This document shows, in pieces, positions 22,555-34,800 of a stretch of 64,000 bases of DNA. The position numbers and the translations under genes are program-made. Source of the stretch: Apoda limacodes. Its lineage: Eukaryota > Arthropoda > Insecta > Lepidoptera > Limacodidae. Under the pieces are notes generated by a model. That model was not told where the DNA came from. It ran no database searches and was given only the letters and a program-made list of their open reading frames with translations. Position 1 is the first letter of the stretch; every line of letters begins with the position of its first letter. The stretch is taken from assembly GCA_946406115.1 (NCBI GenBank), contig OX291545.1, positions 28,019,153 to 28,083,152 on the forward strand, in the 5' to 3' direction.

Positions 22555-23930
22555 CAAAATGCATCCAACGCACAGAACACGCCTTTTCTCATCATTTGGA
22601 TGCTATGCATACCTATTACCTATTACTGTGTTCTAATATTTCACAATATCGCCCTTCAGCCGTTTTCTCTTTAAGAAAGAAAAGTAATTACATAAAGCTT
22701 AGACTTCTACTTTAGCTATTATTTAAGTGCCTCATTGATTCAGATGAGAAACTTTCACAAACTAAAACTAAGGACCTCATTTGCCAACGTTCGAAAACTT
22801 TTTCAATTTAACTTTCCTAGAATAACATAGTGTTATTTCAGTTTTATAGAGTAAGATAAACACAAACTTCGGTAAACTGTATCAGGTATTAGCCCTGAAC
22901 TTTGCTCACATTGATTTACGAACAGGCAAGGTTCTGTAGAATCAACCAAGTTTAATTGCTTAGTTGGCACATTTGTCGCTAATGCAATCGACACAAAAGC
23001 AAATTGAATTTTACCTCGAGCCTCAGTAAGAAAGCAATTGCCTGAGCTAAATTTGAATTCATCAGCAGAATAAGCAGGTGACTTTTAAGCTGAGAACCTA
23101 TAGGCTCAAAGTCCTAAAGAGAAAACCCATCTATTAGGCAGTCTCTTTGTCTCAAACTAAAATTTGAACGACAAACGCGCTGTATCTTGGTGAGATAAGA
23201 CTAAGCTGGAAATCTTCAAAACACAGCGGGAGGTCCAGGTAATCATAAAAGGCGGTAGAACAGATCCAAGGTGAAGAAGCTTGTAAACACACAGCTTCTA
23301 AGATCCCTAAAAATACAGGATTTGGTCAGCGACCGCCAATTCAAGGTCTTTGACTACGGACACAACTCTGCGCGTGCACCACTAAGAAATCTCCATTCTC
23401 TTAAGGTTCCACAATTCCAGAACACGCCCTTTATTCTATCCAAAAACAATGCGATCCTTGGGTGTCCAGAGTGAGGCAGTATTTCACCTTAGGGCTAAGG
23501 TGATTGCTATATTAGTCGCAAGTCTGGCCCAACATGGAGTTCTGCTGTCATCTCTAAGCGGGTACACCCAGATAACGACTGGGTCCTTTTGAGTTGGTTT
23601 ACCTATGAGCTGAGATAATTTACCGTTAATGACCCCAAACAAATTAAACCCTTAAGTCGGAGGAGAAAGTTTGCCTTCCTATTTAATATATAATATTGGG
23701 TATAATGGGCTTTACTCTGCGGAATTGTTGTTCGAATTGATAGCCACGGCTACTTTCTACCATCGCATCGCTCGCCATTGGCGCAGGATTCATTAAAGAC
23801 TATAGTATGGGGTGCTTCAAGAGAGGAGTGATTGGATTTTAAAGGGTCGGCAACGCGCAAGTTATGACTTTTGTTTTGCAATCGTTCTCAGGCTATAGTG
23901 ACCGCTTAGCATTAGGTGGAACTTCAGTTT
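22555..23930 (+). mobile_element. Shared unit block with non-LTR RT relics
   Basis: 22676-23000 is nearly identical to 45566-45900. From about 23300 short RT pieces of the jockey/CR1-group element appear (QDLVSDRQF; then PQFQNTPFILSK with ILG) with large internal deletions. The 3' tail (TAGTATGGGG, AAAGGGTCGGCAACGCGCAA) is at 23800-23890. All frames are broken. Confidence 0.6.
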
Positions 23931-24059
23931 GTGTGAGGAAACGATTTAATCGCTGGCTTCATCATCGCCTTCATCGCAAACTTCATCGCCTTGCTTTTTC
24001 AGTTTCAATCGGAATGTTTTTAGAATTACCAAGATACTAACAATTTAAATACTCTAATT

Positions 24060-24400
24060 GAAAAATTACTCCTTTATTAAAACAGATTTTAATAATCCAG
24101 AGGAAAGAGGGTTTTATATTAATAATAATTATATCCATCCCCTGCCCAAACCTGGATCCAAGAACTGGCAAAGGGGTATATTATTCTGTCACTGGTCTTT
24201 AATTTCGCCAATTATTGCTATTGAGGTAGCAATTTACGACATATGAGACATGTATGAGGCATAGAAGATGCCACCTTAGTCCAAATATCTGCCTCGAAGG
24301 CGGTGATAGGCTACCCCTAATCATGCAGGACAAAAGTTGTTGGTGAAAAGAGCCTGTCACTCAAATTTAATTGTGATGTGGGTGAAGATAGAATACATAC
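24060..24400 (+). repeat. SINE-like fragment
   Basis: Holds AACTGGCAAAGGGGTATATT, GCCTCGAAGGCGGTGATAGG and a CTAATCATGCAGGACAAAAG block related to the ACCAGTGG/CCTGCGTGACAAG family. The 62-codon frame at 24058-24246 lies in it and is not called. Confidence 0.45.
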
Positions 24401-24404
24401 ATAA

Positions 24405-26045
24405 ATAATAATAATTAATTACCGCATGTATGACGGAGCATCACTTCAGAGAGTCTCGACCGATTTGTCTGATTTCTTTTTTGGCGTGTTGGTAATTGTC
24501 AGGACAAGGTTTGTATGAAATAATAAAACCGGTCGAGTGTCAGACAAACTCGCGCATTAAAAGTAAACTATTTATCGTATTGTAATGAAAATTTGGTAAG
24601 TTGTTGTGCACACGCCAGGGAAGGTTTCTGATTTAGTACAACCCTTCAACAATAGGTGGCGCGCCAGTCGTTTCAAAATAGGGAAAGAAACGTTTACCGG
24701 GTATTGATATGACGACAAAAGTTTGATTACGCTGGTAACACCCCAGGGAACCACCATGTATGAGATAATTTATGAATGGTCGCTTTTACTGAGAGATGTA
24801 TACTTACATTAATTTTATACAATTAAAAAATAAAGCTGGTGTGTTTTTTGGCAAGGATTGAAAAAGGGTTTCATAATGAATAACTTAGGAAATATTTACT
24901 TGGACTTTTGGTATTTAGTGGGTCGGGTAGTTGGTTTAAAACCAGCGCTTTTTTTTAGGTTTCGACCGGGTACCGGGTAATGGTGGTAAAATATAGCGGC
25001 CAAAAAATTATCACAAATAGAAAGAAAATATTTATCAAGTCCAAGTGGCATAGCAACCATATGGCTCTATTATTTCAATATTGAAAATTAAAAATGGGAA
25101 TATTTTGCTTTAGAAACAGTAGTTAATCGGCATGATTTGTCATCAACGTGGCTTCTTTTTTTTTATGGACTAATCCTGCATCTAAAAACAGGCGCTTGCT
25201 ATATGTGAACTGGACTTGCGGGAGTCGATAAATACTTCGCCGCAACTTCTACTAAGATTATACGTATGTATAATAGGTAAGCAAGGCCAGTAAACCTGAC
25301 ACTAACTATACCGGATACTCGGTGAAATGTTTACCAGCTTGTGGCAAAAAACTAAGAAAGTAACTCTTGTGGTGTTACCAGTGCGTGGTGCCGTATAATA
25401 AAGCTGTTCGATATCCTAAATAATATTAAGTTTTCTCGCTTGGCCGCGCGTAAGCGTACGCGATACCAACTCAAAACCTCTGACTGAGAACCGCTCGGTT
25501 CAGAGATCAGAGAAGTAGAGTTATATCCTACAGTAATCTTCTGTTGACTAATATATTAATAGTAATTTAAAAGTATTAAATAGTAAATTAATAAAACACA
25601 TAAGTAATCAATATTAATAAAAATTAAAAAAGGAAATATGCAAAACATTTATCTAGAGCTACGACTTGAACCTGCAACAATCTATTTCTAAATATATATT
25701 ATATTGTTCAAATATATTTCATACTTCTACGCAGATTTGTGTATTTGTAAGATTGATGTACTAGGACTTTATAAGTAACAAAACACTTAGTTTATAATAA
25801 TTTAATATATTGTCACAAAAAGAATAATCTTAAGAATTAGTAACATACTTATATTTTACATACGTATTTATGAATTCAGTTTAACTTAATAAAACATAGT
25901 TTTCTTAGCTTTAAAGACAAACAGAAAACATTAGTAACGTAACAAACAGATAAAGTTTAGTAGCCTTATAACTCTTACCAGTAAAAACAAGGTAATACAA
26001 AAAGTATTAACGTTTTAGATATTTATTTTTTAATACAAATGAATT
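24405..26045. other. Unit 1 sequence without a gene
   Basis: 24780-24990 and 25500-26045 align with unit 2 (47165-47370, 47440-47995). 25000-25500 appears specific to unit 1. No coding signal. Confidence 0.5.
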
Positions 26046-26050
26046 TTTGG

Positions 26051-26290
26051 CTCCATGGCTTTGTGGGTAATGACCCGACTGTTTAATCGAGGGGCGTGGG
26101 TTCGATTCCTGCACATGGGAAACATTTATGTGATGAACATTATGTGTTTGTTTTGAGACTGGGTGTTTTCTATGTATAATTTGTATGTATTTACAAAAAG
26201 TATATAGTAAAGTATAAGTTGTCTGGTATCCATAGCACAAGCTTTGCTTAGTTTGGGACCAGATGGCACTGTATGAAATGTCCAAAAATA
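26051..26290 (+). mobile_element. tRNA-derived SINE
   Basis: A-box-like TGGCTTTGTGG near 26057 and a perfect B box GGTTCGATTCC near 26100, followed by the family body (GTTTGTTTTGAGACTGGGTG) and a GGTATCCATAGCACAAGC-type tail. The duplicated copy at 47998 keeps a perfect A box and a damaged B box. Confidence 0.8.
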
Positions 26291-26294
26291 TTTA

Positions 26295-27545
26295 TCTTTA
26301 TTTAATCAATGAATTAAAAACTTACATGAGAAAAATTTTAAAAATAATAATTTTTATAGGGTACAAAAAAATAATTAAGTTTCTTTTAACTGGGTTCATG
26401 AACATAAAGCACCTATAGCACCTATACATTTATGCGACATGCATACTAGTGAGGCAAAATAGAAACTAAAACTATTCATTTAAAAATAGTTTTCAGTAGA
26501 AAAAAACATATACATTTGACGAGAATTTTTAAACGAGCACAACTGCTTAATAAACTACCCAACAACGTGAAAGAAGAATAAGAGACAATGTATGTATATA
26601 CCAGTGCTGTAGAAGTTTTTCTATTTAAATTTTATTACTTATACAGTAAAGCAAACTTTTCTGAGCCGGTGGTTGAAAATCGAAACTTCAGTGGCCATAT
26701 CAAAATACGGTAAACACTTCCTAACGCCGCTACCGAACCAGAAAAGTTCACTTTGAAAATTTTATAAGAAATAATTTCCTAAAACCTTAAAATATATTTA
26801 TATAATGTAATTTGCTATTTAATAAGGGACTAATAAATCTTATGACAGGTTTTTACTTAGCATAGTATGCAGGCTACATAGCCCACTGTCCCATTTCTAT
26901 AGACACGCGATACACACTTGGAAACAAAACATATTTTTTTATCAGTAATAGTTATAGTAATCCGTAGTCGAATTACTATCTACTTGAATCATCATCACAT
27001 ATTCCCGGAAGTTCGGACGTGATTTGTCATCAACCCTCATTGCCACATGTACCCCATTTGTCATGTTTTTCTGCACTAAAAATTACGAAAACTATTATTT
27101 TTATTATTATTTTATATATATGCTTTTGTTGTATGTGTACATAACAAAGGTAACATAGTGCATGCCGTCGCGCTGCGCTCTTACTTCCTTATCTCCTTAC
27201 TTGGTTGGTGCGTAAGTCTAACTCGCACTTGCCTATTTTTTTTTATCTAAGCTTAAAATTATTATTAGCCTTAGTAATTACAGATCAGCTTCTTTTGAGG
27301 TATTTTGTTATTTATAAACTTATATCCAGCAGTAAAATAAACAGTCAAAAGGGTCCACTTTGCATAGGGGTTTTGGCCTGACGTGGAAAAATTCTGAGGC
27401 CAAAATTTAGTATATTTCAAGTTGTACATACCCTTACAAATATATGTTTTACAATATTTTAGTATCAAAGCCCCTTCTTTACCTATTTTACTAGCATGAA
27501 GTGTTTGAATATAGGTTATAAAACATGACAACTGCTAAAGCTAAA
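26295..27545. other. Unit 1 sequence without a gene
   Basis: 26640-27330 matches 48950-49720 in unit 2. Near 27165-27230 there is GGGTTCC-family debris. The 86-codon minus frame at 27271-27531 is partly conserved in unit 2 but not in frame, so I do not call it. Confidence 0.5.
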
Positions 27546-27549
27546 ACCA

Positions 27550-28122
27550 ATTGACCAGGTAGATGGCGCTGCAGTCGGTGTCACTGATCTTCTCCTAAAC
27601 GGCAGGGAACATTTTTAATGAAATATTTGTGTACGTTCGAGTTGGTCCCTGCAAGGTTTGAAAACACAATTGTACCCGGTAGATGGTGCTGCAGTCGGTG
27701 TGTCACTGATCATCTCCTAAACAGCAGGGAAGATTTTAATAATACTTTTTGTGTACATTCAAGTGGGTCCCTGCCAGGTTTAAATTCGCATGTAGACCCG
27801 GTAGGTGGCATTGCAGTCGGTGTGTCACTGATCTTCTCCTAAATGGCAGGGAAGATTTTAATGATATTTTATTGTCTACGTTCGAATGGGTCCCTACAAA
27901 GTTTGAATTCACAATTGGACTCGGTAAGAGGAGCTGCAGTCAGTTTGTCACTGATCTTATTCTGAACGGCAGGGACGGTTCAATGATATTTTTTGTATTC
28001 GTTAGAGTGCGTCACTGCAAGGTTTGAATTCACAAGTTCTTTTCTATAATTGAGGAGTTGCCGTTATAATTCTACACCGATATCCGAATTTAAAGGCGAA
28101 TGAAACAGCGGGCAAAAGCTAG
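27550..28122 (+). mobile_element. Helitron-like element with ~120-bp tandem repeats
   Basis: About four units of 120-123 bp, each with GCTGCAGTCGGTGTGTCACT, CTCCTAAACGGCAGGGAAGA and GGTCCCTGCAAGGTTTGAA (anchor GCAGT at 27571, 27691, 27813, 27936). They are followed by ACACCGATATCC and an end reading CAGCGGGCAAAAGCTAG at 28122. A CTAG terminus behind a GC-rich stem, preceded by tandem repeats, fits a non-autonomous Helitron. Absent from unit 2. Confidence 0.6.
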
Positions 28123-28129
28123 TTAAGCT

Positions 28130-28980
28130 AGTTATGTCGATAACGATTTTTTTAACTGGATATTTTTTGCGAAATATAAAAAAAATTAACATTAAGTTCT
28201 TAATCATAATAATTGTTAAGTTCCTTAACTATGCAAATATTATATTTTTAGGTTTAAATTTGAAATGTTAACTGTAAACATTTTTTCCCCGTGTCCCTCT
28301 TATTTTTCAGTAAATTACCTTATACCTTGCAATTTTTTTTCAACAGTTTCTGTCAGATCATAAATAAAAGTCTGATAATACCATATATACATACATACAG
28401 GAGGTGGCGAATGTGTACTATTTTTTTTTTATTGTAAGATTTTATTCGTATTTTGGACGATTTGTACCAGTATGGCACTAATTTTCCCCCCTACTAGAAG
28501 TATGGCAGTAATAATAAAGGTCACATTTTATCAAATACTTTCCAAAAATCCAAATGCAATATTGGTACAATTCGTTTTACAAAAAGAAAATTACTCTCTT
28601 GCGGCGGTATGGCGGCCATTTGGAACCTTCCGAAAAGTATGGTATGGTGATGTCCGTGAATGGCCACGCGACGATGATTAGCTGTGCAAAAATTAGCTTG
28701 GTACAAATGGTTAAATATTTTTTTTTAATTAATGTGTTCGCGTCGGTGTGGCGGGCTGTAAGTCACACCGGAGTTACGCTACCGCCTACTTTTTTTATGG
28801 ACTATCGGAAAATACAAGGATTTCAGTGGAACACATCGTTCGACACTCGTAATTTATCTGACACGTTCGACACACGCCCACGCCATTGGGCCGCCGGTAC
28901 CAGCGCTATGACCATCATTTTTCTTTTCGTCATTACGTAGTTATCCCCTAAAGAACCGCCATACTGGTACAAATCACCCA
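28130..28980. other. No gene seen
   Basis: Overlapping open frames on both strands near 28472-28940 are compositionally uneven and have no recognised family. Absent from unit 2, so probably part of inserted repeat DNA. Confidence 0.45.
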
Positions 28981-28984
28981 ATAT

Positions 28985-29160
28985 TTTGTGTCACTGTCTC
29001 CCGGTCTACTATGGACGCTTGCAACACCAGAAGTATCACTCGCGCGTTGCCGACCCTTCAAAGATCTAATAACTTCTTTCTTGAAGAACCCCATACTGTA
29101 GTCCTTAGAGAAAACCTTGGCAGGTAGCTTATTCCACAACCGAAGCGTAGGTTACAAGTA
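28985..29160 (-). mobile_element. Non-LTR 3' fragment
   Basis: Minus strand encodes WNKLPAKVFSKDYSMGFFKK, EVIRSLKGRQRASDT and GVASVHS, the end of the jockey/CR1-group ORF that recurs through the window. Confidence 0.8.
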
Positions 29161-29169
29161 TGGTAGTCA

Positions 29170-29712
29170 GAAACTTTTTAAACAGCTCTTTGCGCTCCTT
29201 TTCTAGTTTTATCATGTGCGTTTTTACAGCACCAGCTCACGAGCTAATGCAATACGTAAGTAGTGATTAGCAAAGTGCGAAACAAACGGTTATTAAATTT
29301 CTTTTATTAGCAATTTGTCGCTAACATAGCGTATTCTATTCTGTAGTAAGTTTATGTGATCGTGAAAGTTAAGTTTGCTATCGATCATTACGCCTAGATA
29401 TTTAATATTCTCAGTTTTTTCAATTTTAGTACACTTACAATTAGGTCTCTCATCATGACTACAAGAATAGCGTACGAGCGTAACATTGAGAGCATTGGAA
29501 TTCATTTTCTCAATAAAAATTGCATAATTTTTTTTTTATCGGTGGTCTGGGTCAGAGAATTATTGTTTAGCCACTCAGTAACAATATCAAAACCTCCCTG
29601 CGCATTTGAAAAGGCTTCGATACTAGAATCACTGCTAAAAAGGATAGCTGCATAATCAGCAAACGTTATAATTTTGGCATGACGTATTATTAGCTTGCAT
29701 AGGTCAATGATA
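29170..29712 (-). pseudogene. Non-LTR reverse-transcriptase fragment (second type)
   Basis: Minus strand holds an RT catalytic-region relic near 29640-29700 (ITFADYAAILFSSDS, where FADDT is expected) and the downstream block IKYLGVMIDSKLNFHDHINL (29293-29505). Different from the family at 28985. 5'-truncated and stopped. Confidence 0.7.
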
Positions 29713-31640
29713 TAAGTAAAGTCAAAGTCAAAGTCGAAATGGTTTATTCAAATAAGGATTTTACAATCACTTTTGAATCGTCAAAGTTATAAAATATTAT
29801 TTTTTGAACCCTCCCACCTTCCCGCCGGTTCACAATGTTGTTGATTTCTACCGAGAAGAATCCGGCAAGAAACTCGATAGTTACTCTTTTAAAAACACTA
29901 TCAATAATACAAATAAACTAAAATACAATTAATGTTTTAAATAAAAATTTTTTAGTCGTACAATTTTATGTTATTTCCATTTTAATTTGGTTTACCTATG
30001 CATCCTGTAATTGAGCATCAACAGTCCCAAGGATTTTTATCATTTACATAGTCTGAAATATTGTAGTATGCCTTTTTACAAAGTACCTGCTTGATAAAAG
30101 ATTTAAATTTACTTATTCATAGATTTTGAATTTTATTGGGAACTTTGTTGTAAAAGTGTATACATTGCCCCATAAAAGAGTTACTTATTTTGTGTAGACG
30201 TGTATCATGCACCAACAGCTTATTTTTACTTCTAGTATTTACTTTGTGAACGTCACTTTTCTTGCTGAAACTATTGATATTTTTATGTACATATAAAAGA
30301 TTTTCATATATGTACTGCGACACTAAAGTTAAAATTTTTACTTCCCTAAACCTATCCCTCAGAGATATGCTAGATCCTAATTTATAAATAGCACGGATTG
30401 CCCTTTTTTGTAACAAAAATATTGTATTTACATCAGCAGCGCTACCCCACAATAGGATACCATATGTCATTAAACTATGGAAATAGCTAAAATATACTAT
30501 TTTTGCAGTGTCGACATCGGTCAATTGTCTTATTTTCTTGATCGCATACACAGCAGAGCTAAGTTTTTTGGCTAGGTTATGAATATGAGGACCCCATCGA
30601 AGTTTGGAGTCCAGCGTTATGCCAAGAAAGACTGTTGAATTAACAAGTTCTAATTGCTCGCCATTAATATTAATACATGTCTGTCTGTGACTAACATTTG
30701 GTAATGTAAATTTAACACATTTGGTTTTTTTTTTTCATTAAGTAACAAATTATTAGCGTTAAACCAATTTACAATTTTAGAAAGGGCATTATTTAATTCA
30801 TTATAACATGTCTGTCGTCTCTTAACTTTAAAAAGCAAAGAGGTTTCATCAGCAAATAAGACAATGTCATGGTTTTCTACATTATATGGGAGATCATTAA
30901 TGTAAATAAGAAATAGAAAAGGACCTAAAAATGAGCCCTGAGGGACTCCTATAGTGACTGCTGATCCCGGAGATCTTTCACCGTTGACATCTATTTTCTG
31001 TACTCTCCTACTCATATAGGATGTCAAAAGGTCGAGCGAGAGCTTTGCCTCTAATACCATAGTGATGTAGCTTTCTGATGAGATTTTCATGTTGAACACA
31101 GTCAAATGCCTTAGATAGATCACAAAACACTCCAAGGGCGTCATGCGAATCCTCCCAGGCGTTATATATATTTTTTAATAGTGCCACTCCTGCATCGGAT
31201 GTGGTACGGCCTTTCATAAAGCCAAACTGTTTACTACTAAGTAGCTCATTAATACAGAAATGGCTTAACATTTGACAAAGTATGATTTTTTCAAAAACTT
31301 TACTGAGTATAGGTAGTATTGAAATAGGCCAAAAATTATTAGGATCTGTTGAACTACCTGATTTAAAAAGAGGTATAACTTTGCTAAGTTTCATCTCATT
31401 AGGAAACACACCACTATCAACACAACTATTAAATATAATGACTAAGGGTTGTGCTATAACATGAATAATTGAATTTATAGTTTTTACAGAAAGTCCCCAA
31501 AGGTCTATGTTGTTTTTAATTTCTAATGTTTTAAATGTATTAATGATATCCGTAGGACTAATGTTTTAAATACAAAGGGAACGTTACATTCAGGAACACT
31601 AGTTTTTAATAATTTTTCTAAGATTGGAGTAAGAAATAGA
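29713..31640 (-). pseudogene. 5'-truncated jockey/CR1-group non-LTR element
   Basis: Minus-strand RT in order: VIPLFKSGSSTDPNNFWPIS and LPILSKVFEKII (31409 onward), QFGFMKGRTTSDAGVALLKN, FCDLSKAFDCVQHENL, then in the next frame MSRRVQKIDVNGERSPGSAV, IGVPQGSFLGPFLFLIYIND and VLFADETSLLFKVKRR (30650-31144). The thumb/C-terminal part is at 30117-30551 (SLMTYGILLWGSA, LLQKRAIRAIYKL). The catalytic FADD is FADE. The endonuclease domain is missing. The 3' end carries TTTGACTTTGACTTTACTTA repeats near 29713-29730. Present only in unit 1. Confidence 0.85.
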
Positions 31641-31763
31641 GTCGGGCCCAAGAACCTTGGGAAAGTCCAAAAATTATGGGCGCTTCATCACTTGTATAGT
31701 TTCAATTTTTACACTTGTATAACTTAAGTTGAAGATCCCGAATACCAAAAAAAATTCTAGTTT

Positions 31764-31769
31764 TTTATT
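31764..31769 (-). terminator. Candidate poly(A) signal for gene B
   Basis: AATAAA on the minus strand 64 nt past the putative gene B exon 4 stop. Its value depends on exon 4 being real. Confidence 0.3.
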
Positions 31770-31832
31770 TAGGGTGGGACCGAGACTGTGTCAAATGCCT
31801 TCATCAGGTCTTGAAATATTGCAATCACTTTC

Positions 31833-34800
31833 TTACTTTAAATTAAGCAAATAAATAGATAATTTACTTTTCATTCCGGTAATAATAATCGACGGATACA
31901 AACGGACAAGGTCGCGGTTATCGGCAAAGAATTTGTACTGATCGATTTTTTCTCAATATTGCAGGAAAATAGTTATATCAATTATTCTTTTAGCTTTAAT
32001 ATTAAATAAATAAGTAATAATTTCTTGTTTAGAAACGTTGAAATGCAACATGATTGCCTCCCCGTGTGTGTACTACCGCTTGTACAATGGGTTGTGTTCT
32101 GAGGAATTGTTTGAAATGATGCCCACGGCTACTCTCTACCATCGCACCGCTCGCCATCGGCAGGGAATTCATCACACTTTAGATCTGAAATGGTCGCGTA
32201 CAGTGCGGTTTCAGAGAAACTTTCTCCCGCGAACGCTTGGGTTGTGGAATAAGCTCCCTGCTAAGGTTTTCTCTAAGGACTAAGGATAGTATGGGTTTCT
32301 TCAAGAAAGAAGTTATTAGATTTCTGAAGGGTCGGCAACGTGCTAGTGATGCCCTTGGTGTTGCAAGCGTCCATAGGCTACGGTGACCGCTTACCATCAG
32401 GCGGACCGTAGGCTTGTTTGCCACCCTAGGGGTATAAAAAAATTAATACGAGAGATCAACTATTTACCTAACTTTTAACACAAGTAATAAATTCAAATAC
32501 CAATATTAAAAACACGTCATGTGTCTGCCCAGAAGCATATATACTATTAATCATATAGTTTACAGTAAAAAACTCAACTTAGACATACTGCGTTACATTC
32601 TAACGAACTGCCAATTTCAGGGGTCGTTTAGAATAGAGCTGATGTAGGCAACATCGCGTGGACAATAGCTGTTGCCCCGGGTATTATTTAGTCTGTGCCT
32701 GGGTAATCGGGAACCTTGGTTAGGCGCTTTTACTGAGATTATAAAGTAAAAAAAAGATACTCTATTTTCTAAGAATAAGTATGCAAATTAAAATATATCA
32801 CTTCAAAATCCTGCGTTAATTTTGCGATAAAGAAAATAGTTTCAAAAAAAAAGGAAATCGATTTTTATATTTTCCCAGAAATTTTAGAGGTCATTGATAT
32901 ATAACGAGGTATAAACATCATAATAGGCATTATAAAATCGATCATATTTTACCAAAAAAATGTCCATCAAAGGGTATAACTCCATCCGGAAATTCTTCAT
33001 AGAGGTCTGTAAATAACTTCGATCGTGGATCAGTAGTGGTTAACAAAGGAGCAGCTAAAAAATTACAACAAATCTGAATGTGACAGTACTTAACATAAAG
33101 ACCACATCACTAATGTACTCGTAATAATTAAAAATATTATCATATCCTGACTTACCTACTTATTATTGTTCGTCGAGAACTGGCAAAGAGGTAGGTATAT
33201 TATTCTGTCCCTGTCTGGCATTTTACTATGATTACTTACTCTACATTGGTTAGTTACGACTTATTACGACATAGATACTTATATAATAAAGTTAAATAGT
33301 TTGTTTTTTTTTTTGTTTGAACGCGATAATCTCTGGAACTATACCAGTCGGATTGCAAATACCTTTTTGCATTTTGTAGCCCAATTCTTTAGGCTATTTA
33401 ACAAAACGCTATGACTCTTCGTAGCCGAGCAACAACAGAACATATCCATTACAGTGTTGCAACGATGGGCTTACCACATGTCACGCAGGACTAAATGGTT
33501 GGTGTAAGGAGGCTGTCCCCCACATGATGAGGTGAATGTGTATCTAGCCAGTGATTACTAGGGCATGCGTTACCGGTTATCCGGATTTATTATTTACCGG
33601 TTAACCGCTTGTTTTCACTGTCGGTAAATTACCGGTTAAAAATACAAAACCGGTATTACACCAAATAAATAAATCCCTAATTTTAAACTGTCAACACTAA
33701 CCGCAAATGTCAAGTGGTCTTATATTGATCATTTATGACAAAATCACTATAGTTAAATTTTAGTATATTTCCAAATTTTAGTGTTATTTGGTACAGTTAA
33801 ATTATTTTAGATTTTTTTAAGTATTTCCTCTTATACTTAGGTTACTAACTTACCTTATTAATTAAATACTTTCATGGTGATTACTATTTTATTACTGTAT
33901 AAACAAGTCATGATCTTTACTATAAAAGATTTATTTATATTGATGATATAGCCATAGCTATGGCATGTATGATATATTTTCTTCTTAGCCTAACCTTCAA
34001 AATTTTTATATATGTTTATTAATATTGTATTTCCTAATTATATAGAGATCTTGTTTGTTTGTAAGATTTATGTACTAGGACTTTATAAGTCACTAGGAGT
34101 TGTATACATTCAATCTAGACATATGGTAGACAGTTTTGGGGAGGTACTAGACAATGTTATACAGGAATTATTTATACAAAGATTTCAGAATAAAGTACTA
34201 AGATCTATTCTTCATGCACCCTGGTACATTTAAAACGAGAACCTCCGCAAGGACTTGAGAATGGACTTCATAGACAAAAAGATTATAAAATATGCAGAAG
34301 CTTAACAGCACAGACTTTACTATCATGTAAACTTTAAGGCAATCCTTGAAATCACAAATACAGTGAGGAGAATGAATAGAACATAGCCTTTTGAGTAGGT
34401 GTAGTAGAGTGACAGAAAAAAATAGTGTTTTTGATAATAAAAAATAACACAAAAACCAATTGCCTTCCCCTTAAGGCAATTAGCCTAAGACTAAGACATA
34501 GTTTTGTAATATTAATAGTAATATTTTAGGTTAAATTAAAGTTACTTATTACTCAATAGGCTAAATAGTAATAACAATAAAGTACTATTTATTTTGTACT
34601 TTATACATGGAAAAATATGGTGATTACCCATAATTCTTATATTCGTAACGAAATGTTGGTAGGGTAAATAGAACAAATTTGTTTTTACATTTGCGATTTC
34701 AGTGATACATATAAATAGCTTTTAACGATTAAATAACGAAGCGCACGTATTATCAAAAATACAGAGTTTAAAATTTTGGATTGCAATCCGACAGCGTTTC

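Noticed and set aside
28472..28940. Overlapping frames of 61-128 codons as genes
   Set aside because: Opposite-strand frames with no domain, no splice context, and absent from unit 2.
30117..31409. Reverse transcriptase as a host gene
   Set aside because: Stops, frameshifts, an altered FADD motif, no endonuclease and a retroposon tail show a dead non-LTR copy.
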